A stretch of 64,000 nt of DNA from Leisingera aquaemixtae. GTDB lineage: Bacteria > Pseudomonadota > Alphaproteobacteria > Rhodobacterales > Rhodobacteraceae. A program made the position numbers and the translations under genes. The notes beneath the pieces were generated by a model. That model searched no databases, had not been told where the DNA came from, and saw nothing but the letters and a program-made list of their open reading frames with translations. The stretch lies in NCBI RefSeq assembly GCF_019801145.1, contig NZ_JAHVJQ010000005.1:124001-188000 (forward strand). Reading direction: 5' to 3'. Shown in pieces: positions 27,220 to 35,964 of this stretch. The stretch's first letter is position 1, and every line of letters begins with the position of its first letter.

Positions 27220-28401
27220 ATGACACTCACGATTCACACGATCAGCGGCGCACCCCGTGCCTGGCGGGTCCTCACGGGTCTGGCGCTCAAAGGGCTGAGC
27301 TGGGACCAGAACGTGCTGTCAGCATCGGACGGCGAGCACAAGTCGGAACCCTTCCTGTCGCTCAATCCCCGCGGCACGGTCCCGGTGCTCGAATCCGGCG
27401 GCAGCGTTATCCGGGATTCCATCGCCGCTCTTGCCTGGCTCGACCGGGCCTTCCCGGAGCGACCGCTGTTTGGCGCAACCCCGGAAGAAGCCGCGGAAAT
27501 CTGGCAGATCACGATGGAAGCAAGCAGCTATCTGCGCGATGCCTGCCATGCGTTGCTTGCGCCTGTCCTGGTGCAGCGCATTTCTCCGGCCCCCGGCAGC
27601 CCTGAAGAAACAGCGCTGAAGACCGCGGCGGAAACCCTGCACAGGGAGTGCCGCTGGCTGGAAGGGTTGCTGGACAGCAGGCCGTATCTGGCCGGGGCTG
27701 CGCCGAGCGCCGCAGATGCGGTGGCATTTCCGGAAATCCGCCTGATTCAAAGGGCCGTCGAAACACGCCACGAGGTGATGGAAAGGCTCGGGTTCGGCTT
27801 CCCTCCCGATCACTACCCCCGTCTGGCAGACTGGAAAGACCGGATGAGCGCGCTGCCCGGCATGGCCGAAACCCTGCCGCCGCACTGGAACGAGCAGAGC
27901 AGCAGCCCTGCCGCGCGGAATTACAAGCGCAGCATTTCCGCCGCCGCCACGCCCGATCAGGCGTTTCATGCCCTGACGCAGGGGTTCGGGGACTGGTGGA
28001 CTGTGCCGGACAATCCCATTCTGCAGCCCGGCGACCGCGCCAGGTTCACCTTTCCTCCGGGACGCTCCTTCTGGACCTTCGAGGCCAAGCGCCTTGTCCC
28101 CGGTGAACTTGTCGAGCTCGAATGCGTCGAGGCGCTGCACCTGCACGAAGGACAGCCCGGCGAGATCCGGACAGAGTGGCTTGGCACACGTGCAATCTGG
28201 CGGATCTTCCCGGATCCGCAGGGCTGCCGCATCCGGTTCGAGCATGAAGGCCTCAGACCCAGCCTGCTCTGTTACGGTATCTGCGAGGCCGGCTGGGACC
28301 ATTTCTTCGTTTCAAGCCTGAAGGCGTTCCTGGACACCGGTCAGGGCACTCCGCACCGCGCCGCAGGGGACGGGCGGCACCAGGTGCAGGCGGCCCGCTA
28401 G
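27220..28401 (+). CDS. Fusion of a glutathione S-transferase and an SRPBCC/AHSA1-like domain
   Basis: A 393-residue two-part protein. Residues 1 to about 225 form a glutathione S-transferase: a thioredoxin-like fold with NPRGTVPVLESGGSVIRDS, then an alpha-helical domain with a SAADAVAFPEIRL segment. Residues about 230-375 form an SRPBCC-type hydrophobic-pocket domain starting near RNYKRSISAAATPDQAFHAL and containing WWTVPDN and WRIFPDP. AGGAGG precedes the ATG. The divergent HxlR regulator suggests induction by a reactive compound. The stop overlaps the bhcR stop by two bases (CTAG). The substrate is unknown; I infer conjugation or isomerisation of a hydrophobic electrophile. Confidence 0.83.
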   Translation: MTLTIHTISGAPRAWRVLTGLALKGLSWDQNVLSASDGEHKSEPFLSLNPRGTVPVLESGGSVIRDSIAALAWLDRAFPERPLFGATPEEAAEIWQITMEASSYLRDACHALLAPVLVQRISPAPGSPEETALKTAAETLHRECRWLEGLLDSRPYLAGAAPSAADAVAFPEIRLIQRAVETRHEVMERLGFGFPPDHYPRLADWKDRMSALPGMAETLPPHWNEQSSSPAARNYKRSISAAATPDQAFHALTQGFGDWWTVPDNPILQPGDRARFTFPPGRSFWTFEAKRLVPGELVELECVEALHLHEGQPGEIRTEWLGTRAIWRIFPDPQGCRIRFEHEGLRPSLLCYGICEAGWDHFFVSSLKAFLDTGQGTPHRAAGDGRHQVQAAR

Positions 28402-29213
28402 GCTGACGGCGCCCCCATCCCTTGCGACAGTTTCTGCGCGGCGTCCTTGACCAGGGCGCCGATGCCGTCGATGCCGCCGTCGGGCATCCGCGCAGTGGGG
28501 CCGGAGATGGAGATCCCCGCCAGCACCTCGCCCTGCATGCCAAAGACCGGCGCCGCAACGCAGCGCATGCCCTGCGCCTTTTCCTCGTCGTCGAATGACC
28601 AGCCGCGGCTGCGGATCTGCGCCAGGTCTTCGCGCAAAGCATCTGCGGAGGTCAGGGTTTTCTCCGTGAACCGCTCCAGTGTGCGCCCGCGCAGGAAGCG
28701 GGCCAGCTGGTCCTCGCCGAAACAGCTGAGCAGCGCCTTGCCGATGCCGGAGGCATGCATCGGGGAGGTGGTGCCGGGGGGGAAGAAGGCGCGGATCGAT
28801 TCATGGGTTTCCACCTGGCTCACGAACATCACGTCGCCGCCGCGTTCGATACCGAGGTTCGATGTCTCGCCGGTGGCCTCCATCAGCTCCCGCATAACCG
28901 GCCGCGCCCGTTCGATCACGCTGGAGCGGCGCAGGAAGGCGGAGCCGAGACGGAACGCCATCGCGCCGATGTGCCAGGTCTGGGACTGCGGTTCCATCTC
29001 GACAATCCGGCGCGCCTCCAGCGTCGCCAGCACCCGGTACATGGTGGCCGCCGACTGATCGAGCGAGGAGGAAAGTTCCGTCAGCGTCATGCCGCTGGCG
29101 CCAGCCAGCGCGTCCAGCACATCCAGTGCCCGGTCAAGCGACTGGATGGTGGCCGGCTGGCTGGCGGAATCAAAGCTTTTGGGGCGGCCCTTGCGGCGCG
29201 GCGGCTGGGACAT
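28398..29213 (-). CDS. bhcR: IclR-family regulator of the beta-hydroxyaspartate cycle, BhcR
   Basis: A 271-residue IclR-family regulator. A basic N-terminal arm and winged helix (about 20-85) are followed by an effector domain with a conserved GIGKALLSCF segment. It is divergent from bhcABCD, the position of BhcR in Paracoccus denitrificans, where the protein is known to respond to glyoxylate and control the operon. The identification rests on family plus context. Its 3' end overlaps the neighbouring gene's stop by two bases. Confidence 0.9.
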   Translation of the reverse strand: MSQPPRRKGRPKSFDSASQPATIQSLDRALDVLDALAGASGMTLTELSSSLDQSAATMYRVLATLEARRIVEMEPQSQTWHIGAMAFRLGSAFLRRSSVIERARPVMRELMEATGETSNLGIERGGDVMFVSQVETHESIRAFFPPGTTSPMHASGIGKALLSCFGEDQLARFLRGRTLERFTEKTLTSADALREDLAQIRSRGWSFDDEEKAQGMRCVAAPVFGMQGEVLAGISISGPTARMPDGGIDGIGALVKDAAQKLSQGMGAPSA

Positions 29214-29329
29214 TTTCAGGTCTTTCTAGGCAATTCAAGCAGCAGCTTATCGATAAAACTGAAAATGGATTCTGTACAGTGAAAAAACTAAAGCCTTTGA
29301 AATTATGTCATAAATCGCCATTTTTTCAG

Positions 29330-29352
29330 TTTTTGAAAGCTTTTTTCAAAAA
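29330..29352 (+). promoter_or_regulatory. Inverted repeat in the bhcR-bhcA divergent region (candidate BhcR operator)
   Basis: TTTTTGAAA (29330-29338) and TTTCAAAAA (29344-29352) form a perfect 9-bp inverted repeat with a five-base centre, 60 bases before bhcA. IclR-family operators are often AT-rich palindromes of this size. Binding by BhcR is an inference from position. Confidence 0.5.
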
Positions 29353-29411
29353 AGTTCCCCTACGGGCGGCTTCCCCTTACAGTGGAGGAAATCGCCACAG
29401 GAGGGCACGAA

Positions 29412-30602
29412 ATGAGCTTTCAAAACCCGGTTTTCATCCCCGGTCCGACCAATATGCCCGAAGCGCTGCGCAAGGCAGTGGACATGCCGACGCTGGACCA
29501 CCGCTCGCCGCTGTTCGGCCAGATCCTGCACCCGGCGCTGGCCGGTGTGAAGAAGGTTCTGAAAAGCGAAACCGCAGAGATCTTCGTCTTCCCGTCGACC
29601 GGCACCGGCGGCTGGGAAACCGCGATCACCAATACGCTGAACGCAGGCGACAAGATCCTGGCCGCCCGCAACGGCATGTTCAGCCACCGCTGGATCGACA
29701 TGTGCCAGCGCCACGGTCTGGACGTCCAAGTGGTTGAAACCCCTTGGGGGGAGGGCCTGCCTGCGGACCGCTACGAGGAAATCCTGACCGCTGACACTTC
29801 CCACCAGATCAAGGTGGTTCTGGCGACTCACAACGAGACCGCAACCGGCGTCAAATCCGACATCGCCGCCGTCCGCCGCGCGCTGGACGCCGCAGGCCAC
29901 CCGGCGCTGCTGTTTGTCGACGGCGTGTCCTCCATCGCCTCGATGGACTTCCGGATGGATGAATGGGGCGTCGATATCGCCGTTACCGGCTCGCAAAAGG
30001 GTTTCATGCTGCCGCCGGGCCTGGCCATCGTCGGCTTCTCGCCCAAGGCGATGAAGGCGGCGGAGACCGCGACCCTGCCGCGCACTTTCTTTGATATCAA
30101 GGACATGGCCAATGGCTATGCCAACAGCGCCTATCCCTACACGCCCTCTGTCGGCCTTCTGAACGGTCTGAACATGGCTTGTGGTATGCTGCTGGATGAA
30201 GGGCTGGAGAATGTCTTTGCCCGCCACCACCGGATTGCCGAGGGCGTCCGCGCCGCGGTCCGCGCCTGGGGGCTGGAGCTTTGCGCCGTGTCGCCGGACG
30301 TCTACTCCGACAGCGTCAGCGCCATCCGCACGCCGGACGGCTTTGACGCCAACAAGTTCGTGAGCCTGGCGGCCGAGAAATACGGCGTCGCCTTTGGCAC
30401 CGGCCTGGGCGAGGTCGCGGGCAAGGTGTTCCGCATCGGCCACCTGGGCAGCCTGACCGATGTGATGGCGCTGTCGGGCATTGCCACCGCCGAAATGGTC
30501 ATGGCCGACCTCGGCCTGAAAATCCAGCTGGGCTCCGGCGTGGCAGCGGCACAGGACTACTACCGCGGCAACACCGCCTCCAGCGCCAAGGCTGCCGCCT
30601 GA
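29412..30602 (+). CDS. bhcA: Aspartate-glyoxylate aminotransferase BhcA
   Basis: A 396-residue class V PLP aminotransferase, first enzyme of the beta-hydroxyaspartate cycle. It transfers the amino group of aspartate to glyoxylate, giving glycine and oxaloacetate. The N-terminus FIPGPTNMPEALRKA and the PLP lysine Lys196 in GSQKGFML are typical. The ATG at 29412 is preceded by AGGAGG at 29399-29404; the frame is open 30 bases further up without a ribosome site. It heads bhcABCD and its stop overlaps the upstream edge of the bhcB leader. Confidence 0.93.
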   Translation: MSFQNPVFIPGPTNMPEALRKAVDMPTLDHRSPLFGQILHPALAGVKKVLKSETAEIFVFPSTGTGGWETAITNTLNAGDKILAARNGMFSHRWIDMCQRHGLDVQVVETPWGEGLPADRYEEILTADTSHQIKVVLATHNETATGVKSDIAAVRRALDAAGHPALLFVDGVSSIASMDFRMDEWGVDIAVTGSQKGFMLPPGLAIVGFSPKAMKAAETATLPRTFFDIKDMANGYANSAYPYTPSVGLLNGLNMACGMLLDEGLENVFARHHRIAEGVRAAVRAWGLELCAVSPDVYSDSVSAIRTPDGFDANKFVSLAAEKYGVAFGTGLGEVAGKVFRIGHLGSLTDVMALSGIATAEMVMADLGLKIQLGSGVAAAQDYYRGNTASSAKAAA

Positions 30603-30616
30603 TGAAGGATACCGCT

Positions 30617-31570
30617 ATGTATATCCCGACTTATGAGGACATGCTGGCTGCGCATGAGCGCATCCAGCCCCATATCCGCCGCACGCCGGTGCGCACCTCT
30701 GCCTACCTGAATGAGCTGACCGGCGCCGAACTGTTCTTCAAGTGCGAAAACTTCCAGGAGCCGGGCGCCTTCAAGGTGCGCGGCGCCACCAACGCGGTGT
30801 TCGGGCTGGATGAGGCGCAGGCGAAGAAAGGCGTGGCGACGCATTCCTCGGGCAACCATGCCTCCTGCCTGTCCTACGCAGCCATGCTGCGCGGCATCCC
30901 GTGCAACGTGGTCATGCCGCGCACCGCACCGCAGGCCAAGAAGGACACCGTGCGCCGCTACGGCGGGCGGATCACCGAATGCGAGCCCTCGACCAGTTCG
31001 CGCGAGGAGACCTTTGCCAAGGTGCAGGCCGAGACCGGCGGCGACTTCGTGCATCCCTACAACGACCCGCGCGTGATTGCGGGGCAGGGCACCTGTGCCA
31101 AGGAATTCGTGGAGCAGACCGGCGGCCTCGACATGGTTGTGGCCCCGATCGGCGGCGGCGGCATGATCTCCGGCACCTGCCTGACGCTGTCAACTCTGGC
31201 GCCCGAAACCAAGGTGATCGCGGCGGAGCCGGAGCAGGCCGATGATGCCTACCGCAGCTTCAAGGCGGGCTACATCATCGCCGATGATGCGCCCAAGACC
31301 ATTGCCGACGGGCTGCTGGTGCCGCTCAAGGAGCTGACCTGGCATTTCGTCAGCAACCACGTCAGCGAGATCTACACCGCGTCCGATGCGGAAATCATCG
31401 ATGCGATGAAGCTGATCTGGAAGCACCTGCGCATCGTGATGGAGCCGTCCTCGGCGGTGCCGCTCGCCACCATTCTGAAAAACAAGGACGCCTTCGCGGG
31501 CAAACGCGTGGGCCTGATCGTCACCGGCGGCAATGTCGACCTCGACAAGCTGCCCTGGATGAACAGCTAA
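30617..31570 (+). CDS. bhcB: Beta-hydroxyaspartate dehydratase BhcB
   Basis: A 317-residue fold-type II PLP dehydratase of the serine/threonine dehydratase group. In the cycle it converts (2R,3S)-beta-hydroxyaspartate to iminosuccinate. The PLP lysine is Lys53 in AFKVRGA; HSSGNHA and GGGGMISG bind the cofactor phosphate and substrate. The ATG at 30617 has AAGGA seven bases upstream and gives the expected MYIPTYEDM start; an earlier in-frame ATG at 30602 overlaps the bhcA stop and would add five residues. Confidence 0.92.
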   Translation: MYIPTYEDMLAAHERIQPHIRRTPVRTSAYLNELTGAELFFKCENFQEPGAFKVRGATNAVFGLDEAQAKKGVATHSSGNHASCLSYAAMLRGIPCNVVMPRTAPQAKKDTVRRYGGRITECEPSTSSREETFAKVQAETGGDFVHPYNDPRVIAGQGTCAKEFVEQTGGLDMVVAPIGGGGMISGTCLTLSTLAPETKVIAAEPEQADDAYRSFKAGYIIADDAPKTIADGLLVPLKELTWHFVSNHVSEIYTASDAEIIDAMKLIWKHLRIVMEPSSAVPLATILKNKDAFAGKRVGLIVTGGNVDLDKLPWMNS

Positions 31571-31586
31571 ACTGGGGAATAGAAAC

Positions 31587-32750
31587 ATGAACGCACAGAC
31601 CAAATTCGAAGAACTTGAAGTCGGCTATGACGTCCCGGCAATCCCGGGCATGGACGAGGCTGACATCCAGACCCCGGCGCTGGTCCTCGACCTGGACGCG
31701 CTGGAGCGCAACATCAAGAAGATGGGCGACTATGCCAAGGCGCACGGCATGCGCCACCGGGTGCACGGCAAGATGCACAAGTCGGTGGATGTGGCCAAGC
31801 TGCAAGAAGAACTGGGCGGCGCGGTTGGCGTCTGCTGCCAGAAGGTGTCCGAGGCCGAGGTCTTTGCCCGCGGCGGCATCAAGGACATTCTGGTGTCTAA
31901 CCAGGTGCGCGACCCGCAAAAGATCGACCGCTTGGCCCGCCTGCCCAAGCTCGGCGCCCGCACCATCGTCTGCGTTGACGACCTGGACAACGTGGCTGAC
32001 CTGTCGGCAGCGGCGCAAAAGCACGGCACCGAGCTGGAAGTGTTCGTCGAGATCGACTGCGGCGCAGGCCGCTGCGGCGTGACCACGACTGAGGCGGTTG
32101 TCGAGATCGCCAAGGCGGTGAACGCGGCAGAAAACCTCAAGTTCTCCGGCATCCAGGCCTATCAGGGCGCCATGCAGCACATGGACAGCTACGAGGACCG
32201 CAAGGCAAAGCTGGACATCGCCATCGCACAAGTGGCCGATGCGGTTGAAGGGCTGAAGGCCGAAGGCATTGAATGCGAGCTGGTCTCCGGCGGCGGCACC
32301 GGCTCCTACTACTTTGAATCGAACTCCGGCGTGTACAACGAGCTGCAGTGCGGCTCCTACGCTTTCATGGACGCGGATTACGGCCGCATCCTGGACAAGG
32401 ACGGCAACCGGATCGACCAGGGCGAGTGGGAAAACGCCTTCTTCCTCTACACGCAGGTGATGAGCCACGCCAAGGCCGACAAGGCCATCGTGGACGCGGG
32501 TCTCAAGGCGCAATCCGTGGACAGCGGCCTGCCCTTCATCTTCGGCCGCGACGACGTGGAATACATCAAATGCTCGGATGAGCACGGTGTGGTCTCCGAC
32601 CCGAACGGCGCGCTGAAAGTGGGCGACAAGCTGCGCCTGGTGCCGGGCCACTGCGACCCGACCGCCAACGTGCACGACTGGTACGTCGGTGTGCGCAACG
32701 GCAAGGTTGAAACCGTTTGGCCCGTCTCGGCCCGCGGCAAGGCCTACTGA
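31587..32750 (+). CDS. bhcC: Beta-hydroxyaspartate aldolase BhcC
   Basis: A 387-residue PLP enzyme of the alanine-racemase-like D-threonine aldolase family. It condenses glycine with a second glyoxylate to beta-hydroxyaspartate. The cofactor motif HGKMHKS lies near residue 56, and the C-terminal metal-binding region contains PGHCDPTANVHD. A GGGGA ribosome site sits just upstream. It is the third gene of bhcABCD, 16 bases after bhcB. Confidence 0.92.
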   Translation: MNAQTKFEELEVGYDVPAIPGMDEADIQTPALVLDLDALERNIKKMGDYAKAHGMRHRVHGKMHKSVDVAKLQEELGGAVGVCCQKVSEAEVFARGGIKDILVSNQVRDPQKIDRLARLPKLGARTIVCVDDLDNVADLSAAAQKHGTELEVFVEIDCGAGRCGVTTTEAVVEIAKAVNAAENLKFSGIQAYQGAMQHMDSYEDRKAKLDIAIAQVADAVEGLKAEGIECELVSGGGTGSYYFESNSGVYNELQCGSYAFMDADYGRILDKDGNRIDQGEWENAFFLYTQVMSHAKADKAIVDAGLKAQSVDSGLPFIFGRDDVEYIKCSDEHGVVSDPNGALKVGDKLRLVPGHCDPTANVHDWYVGVRNGKVETVWPVSARGKAY

Positions 32751-32768
32751 CCGAACCATCCCCGAACT

Positions 32769-32804
32769 GGCGGAGGTGCGCATGCCGCCCTCCGCCGGCT
32801 TTTT
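32769..32804 (+). terminator. Hairpin with T-run between bhcC and bhcD
   Basis: An 8-bp stem (GGCGGAGG at 32769-32776, CCTCCGCC at 32789-32796) with a 12-base loop is followed by TTTTT. Because bhcD is in the same operon, this may be a partial terminator that lowers bhcD expression relative to bhcABC. Confidence 0.55.
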
Positions 32805-32821
32805 GTTGAGGAGAAACAGAC

Positions 32822-33787
32822 ATGTATATCGTTCCGGAAAAGGCGATTGCGGACCTGGTGACCCGTGAAGCCTCGTTCGATGCGGTCGAGAAGGTCTTTG
32901 CCGCCATGGCTTCGGGAGATGCCTACAACTTCCCCGTGGTGCGCGAGGCAATCGGCCACGAGGACGCGCTTTATGGCTTCAAGGGCGGCTTTGACCGCGC
33001 AGGATTGACGCTGGGCCTCAAGGCCGGCGGCTACTGGCCGAACAACCTGGAGAAACGCGGGCTGATCAATCACCAGTCCACCGTTTTCCTGTTCGACCCC
33101 GACACCGGCAAGGTGAAGGCGATGGTCGGCGGCAACCTGCTGACCGCACTGCGTACCGCTGCGGCGTCGTCGGTGTCGATCAAGCATCTGGCCCGCCAGG
33201 ACGCCAAGGTGATCGGCATGATCGGCGCAGGCCACCAGGCCAAGTTCCAGCTGCGCGCGGCGCTGGAGCAGCGCAGCTTCGAGAAAGTGATCGGCTGGAA
33301 CCTGCACCCCGAAATGTTGCCGAACCTGCAAGAGGTGGCGGACGAGGCAGGGCTGCCCTTTGAGGCGGTCGAACTGGACGGCATGCGCGAGGCGGATGTG
33401 ATCATCTCGATCACTTCGTCCTTCGACGCGATCCTGAAGGCGGATCAGGTCAGCCCTGGCACCCACATCGCCTGCATGGGCACCGACACCAAGGGCAAGC
33501 AGGAAGTGGATCCCCAGCTGCTGGTGGCGGCAGACGTGTTCACCGACGAGGTCGCCCAGTCCATCTCCATCGGCGAAGCGCAGCACGCGGTGGCGCAGGG
33601 CCTGATCCAGGAGTCTGATGTCGCCCAGATCGGCGCGGTGATCAACGGCACCAACCCGGGCCGCACCTCGGACGATCAGATCACCCTGTTCGACGGCACC
33701 GGCGTCGGCCTGCAGGATCTTGCTGTCGCGGCCTCTGTCGTGGAAGTGGCGGTTGAAAAGGGCATCGCCATCGAGGTCGATTTCTAA
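32822..33787 (+). CDS. bhcD: Iminosuccinate reductase BhcD
   Basis: A 321-residue NAD(P)H-dependent enzyme of the ornithine cyclodeaminase/mu-crystallin family. It reduces iminosuccinate to aspartate, closing the beta-hydroxyaspartate cycle. The dinucleotide-binding motif GMIGAGHQAKFQ lies near residue 133. GAGGAG precedes the ATG. Fourth gene of bhcABCD, followed by a strong terminator. The reductase role is family plus context. Confidence 0.92.
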   Translation: MYIVPEKAIADLVTREASFDAVEKVFAAMASGDAYNFPVVREAIGHEDALYGFKGGFDRAGLTLGLKAGGYWPNNLEKRGLINHQSTVFLFDPDTGKVKAMVGGNLLTALRTAAASSVSIKHLARQDAKVIGMIGAGHQAKFQLRAALEQRSFEKVIGWNLHPEMLPNLQEVADEAGLPFEAVELDGMREADVIISITSSFDAILKADQVSPGTHIACMGTDTKGKQEVDPQLLVAADVFTDEVAQSISIGEAQHAVAQGLIQESDVAQIGAVINGTNPGRTSDDQITLFDGTGVGLQDLAVAASVVEVAVEKGIAIEVDF

Positions 33788-33833
33788 GCCCCAGCCAGAA
33801 ACACATTCTGCAAATATCCGCATAGCGGACCGG

Positions 33834-33864
33834 CAGGAGAGAGGTGTACCTCTCTCCTGTTTTT
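33834..33864 (+). terminator. Intrinsic terminator after bhcD
   Basis: A perfect 12-bp stem (CAGGAGAGAGGT at 33834-33845, ACCTCTCTCCTG at 33848-33859) is followed by TTTTT. It ends the bhc operon before the downstream channel gene. Confidence 0.92.
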
Positions 33865-33881
33865 CATTGAGGGGCGCAAAA

Positions 33882-34394
33882 ATGTTTCTGGGGTTGAGCC
33901 TGCTGGTGGTCGGCGTGGTGCTGTGCCTGAACGGCATCTGGCAGATGGGCCGGATACAGGACCGCGAAATTATCCTGATCAACGCAGTTGCCGCGCTGGT
34001 GTTCTTTGCCACGGTTCTGCTGATCGCGCTGGCAGCGCGGCAGCCGGCGGACCTGCTGGATGCGGGCATGACGCTCTTGTTCGGCACCACCTACCTGTGG
34101 GTTGCCTACAACCGCGCGGTTGCCTCCAGCGGCGAAGGGCTTGGGTGGTTCAGCGGCTTTGTGGCGCTGACCGCCGTGCCAATGGTGCTGCGGGTGCTGG
34201 CGCAGGGTGACGGGCTGTTCGATGTCTGGCTGGCGGGCTGCTGGGCCGCCTGGTCCGGACTGTGGTTCCTGTATTTCCTGAACCTTGCGCTGCGGCGCGG
34301 CAGCCCCCGGCTGACTGCCGCGGCGACGCTTTTGTGCGGGATCTTCACCGGCTGGCTTCCGGGGCTGGCAGTTCTGCACGGGCTGGCAGGCTGA
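33882..34394 (+). CDS. AmiS/UreI-family urea or short-amide channel
   Basis: A 170-residue membrane protein with about six helices. The N-terminal LLVVGVVLCLNGIWQMG, the central LLFGTTYLWVAYNRA and the C-terminal TGWLPGL match the AmiS/UreI family, which conducts urea or short amides across the inner membrane. The frame is open into the bhcD end, but the ATG at 33882, with GAGGGG upstream, starts exactly at the family N-terminus. It lies between the glyoxylate operon and the purine genes, consistent with moving the urea released by AllA. The direction of transport is not visible. Confidence 0.82.
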   Translation: MFLGLSLLVVGVVLCLNGIWQMGRIQDREIILINAVAALVFFATVLLIALAARQPADLLDAGMTLLFGTTYLWVAYNRAVASSGEGLGWFSGFVALTAVPMVLRVLAQGDGLFDVWLAGCWAAWSGLWFLYFLNLALRRGSPRLTAAATLLCGIFTGWLPGLAVLHGLAG

Positions 34395-34401
34395 AACGAA
34401 A

Positions 34402-34428
34402 GGAACCGGCCCTTTACGGGCCGGCTCC
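34402..34428. terminator. Hairpin between the AmiS/UreI gene and the purine permease operon
   Basis: An 11-bp stem with one mismatch (GGAACCGGCCC at 34402-34412, GGGCCGGCTCC at 34418-34428) and a TTTAC loop sits between convergent genes. T-runs are weak. Confidence 0.6.
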
Positions 34429-34456
34429 TCTTGCCACTTCATCGCATGTGCCTGCG

Positions 34457-35893
34457 TCAGGCGTGATCCTCATGCGGCAGCGACCCGCGGCTGTTGCCGC
34501 TCATCCCGCCGGAGACTTCCTCAGTCGCTTCATCCGCCAGTTCCTGCGGCAGCACCAGGTTCAGCACGATGGCAATCAGCGCCGCGGGCAGCAAGCCACT
34601 GGTCAGCAGGATGCGCGCGGTGTCCGGCATGTGCTGCAGCGCGCCCGGCTCCAGCTGCAGGCCGAGGCCGATGGACAGGGAAATCGCAAAGATCACCATG
34701 TTGCGGCGGTTCCAATCCACATCCGACAGCATCGAAACGCCGGCCGCAACCACCATGCCGAACATCACGATCACGCCGCCGCCCAGCACCTCGATCGGCA
34801 CCGTGCGGATCACCGCGCCCACCTTGGGGATCAGCCCGCAGATGATCAGGAAGATGGCGCCGCAGGTCACCACGTGGCGGCTCATCACGCCGGTCATGGC
34901 GATCAGGCCGACGTTCTGAGAAAACGACGTGTTGGGGAAGGCGCCGAAGAAGCCGGCAATCGCAGTGCCGATACCATCGGCATAGGTCGCGCCGGCGATC
35001 TCTTCCTCGGTGGCCTCACGGCCCGCGCCGCCCTTGGTCACGCCAGAGACGTCACCGACGGTCTCCACCGCGGAGACAAAGCTCATCAGGCAGAAGCCGA
35101 TGATCGCGGCGGCAGAGAACTCCACCCCGTATTTGAACGGCTGCGGCAGGGCAAAGGCCGCGGCCCGCTCCCAAGAGCCGGAAACCGCTTCAAATGTCAG
35201 CATGCCAGTCATCAGCGCATAGATATAGCCGACGATCAGGCCCAAAAGGACGGCAGAGACCGACAGCATTCCTTTGGTGAAGAACTTGAGGCCAAGGGTC
35301 ACGAAGATCACCACCAGCGCCGCGGACCAGTTCAGCAGGGAGCCGTATTCCGGCGTCCCGATGGCTGGAACACCGCCAGCAGCGTACTGGATGCCGACCT
35401 TGACCAGCGCCAGACCGATCATGGTGACCACCAGGCCTGTGACCAGCGGCGGCAGGGCAAAGCGGATTTTGCCGATCACCGTGCCGAGCAGCCCGTGGAA
35501 AATACCGCCGACAATGACGCCGGTGAACAGGGCGGCCAGACCGTCCACGCCCTTGCCCGCAACCAGCGGGATCATGATCGGCAGAAAGGCAAAGGAGGTG
35601 CCCTGCACAATCGGCAGCGCTGCACCGACCGGCCCCAGGGTGATGGTCTGCAGCAGGGTGGCGACACCTGCAAACAGCATCGACATCTGAATGAGGTAGA
35701 GCAGTTCCGGGAAATCCGGCGAGTTGGAGCCGAAACCGAAACCGGCGGCGCCTGCCACGATGATGGCGGGTGTCACGTTTGAAACGAACATCGCCAGCAC
35801 ATGCTGGATTCCCAGCGGCACCGCCTTGTGCAAGGGCGGTGTGTAATTGGGGTCGCGCAGCTGTGCTGGCGTCCCGATGGAAGTGTCAGCCAT
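34457..35893 (-). CDS. NCS2-family purine (urate/xanthine) permease
   Basis: A 478-residue nucleobase:cation symporter-2 protein with about 12-14 membrane helices. The family signature SQNVGLIAMTGVMSRHVV and the VSAVETVGDVSGV helix are clear, and the sequence resembles the urate/xanthine rather than the uracil branch. It is the last gene of a minus-strand operon with puuE-uraD and allA, so purine ring uptake is the likely role. Substrate choice between xanthine, urate and others cannot be read from the sequence. Confidence 0.88.
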   Translation of the reverse strand: MADTSIGTPAQLRDPNYTPPLHKAVPLGIQHVLAMFVSNVTPAIIVAGAAGFGFGSNSPDFPELLYLIQMSMLFAGVATLLQTITLGPVGAALPIVQGTSFAFLPIMIPLVAGKGVDGLAALFTGVIVGGIFHGLLGTVIGKIRFALPPLVTGLVVTMIGLALVKVGIQYAAGGVPAIGTPEYGSLLNWSAALVVIFVTLGLKFFTKGMLSVSAVLLGLIVGYIYALMTGMLTFEAVSGSWERAAAFALPQPFKYGVEFSAAAIIGFCLMSFVSAVETVGDVSGVTKGGAGREATEEEIAGATYADGIGTAIAGFFGAFPNTSFSQNVGLIAMTGVMSRHVVTCGAIFLIICGLIPKVGAVIRTVPIEVLGGGVIVMFGMVVAAGVSMLSDVDWNRRNMVIFAISLSIGLGLQLEPGALQHMPDTARILLTSGLLPAALIAIVLNLVLPQELADEATEEVSGGMSGNSRGSLPHEDHA

Positions 35894-35964
35894 GAATGGA
35901 ATCTCCTGTCGGTCATGGGGATCTTGCCGCTTCTTGTTTTTGTTGGCGGCTTCGAGGTGTGCGG

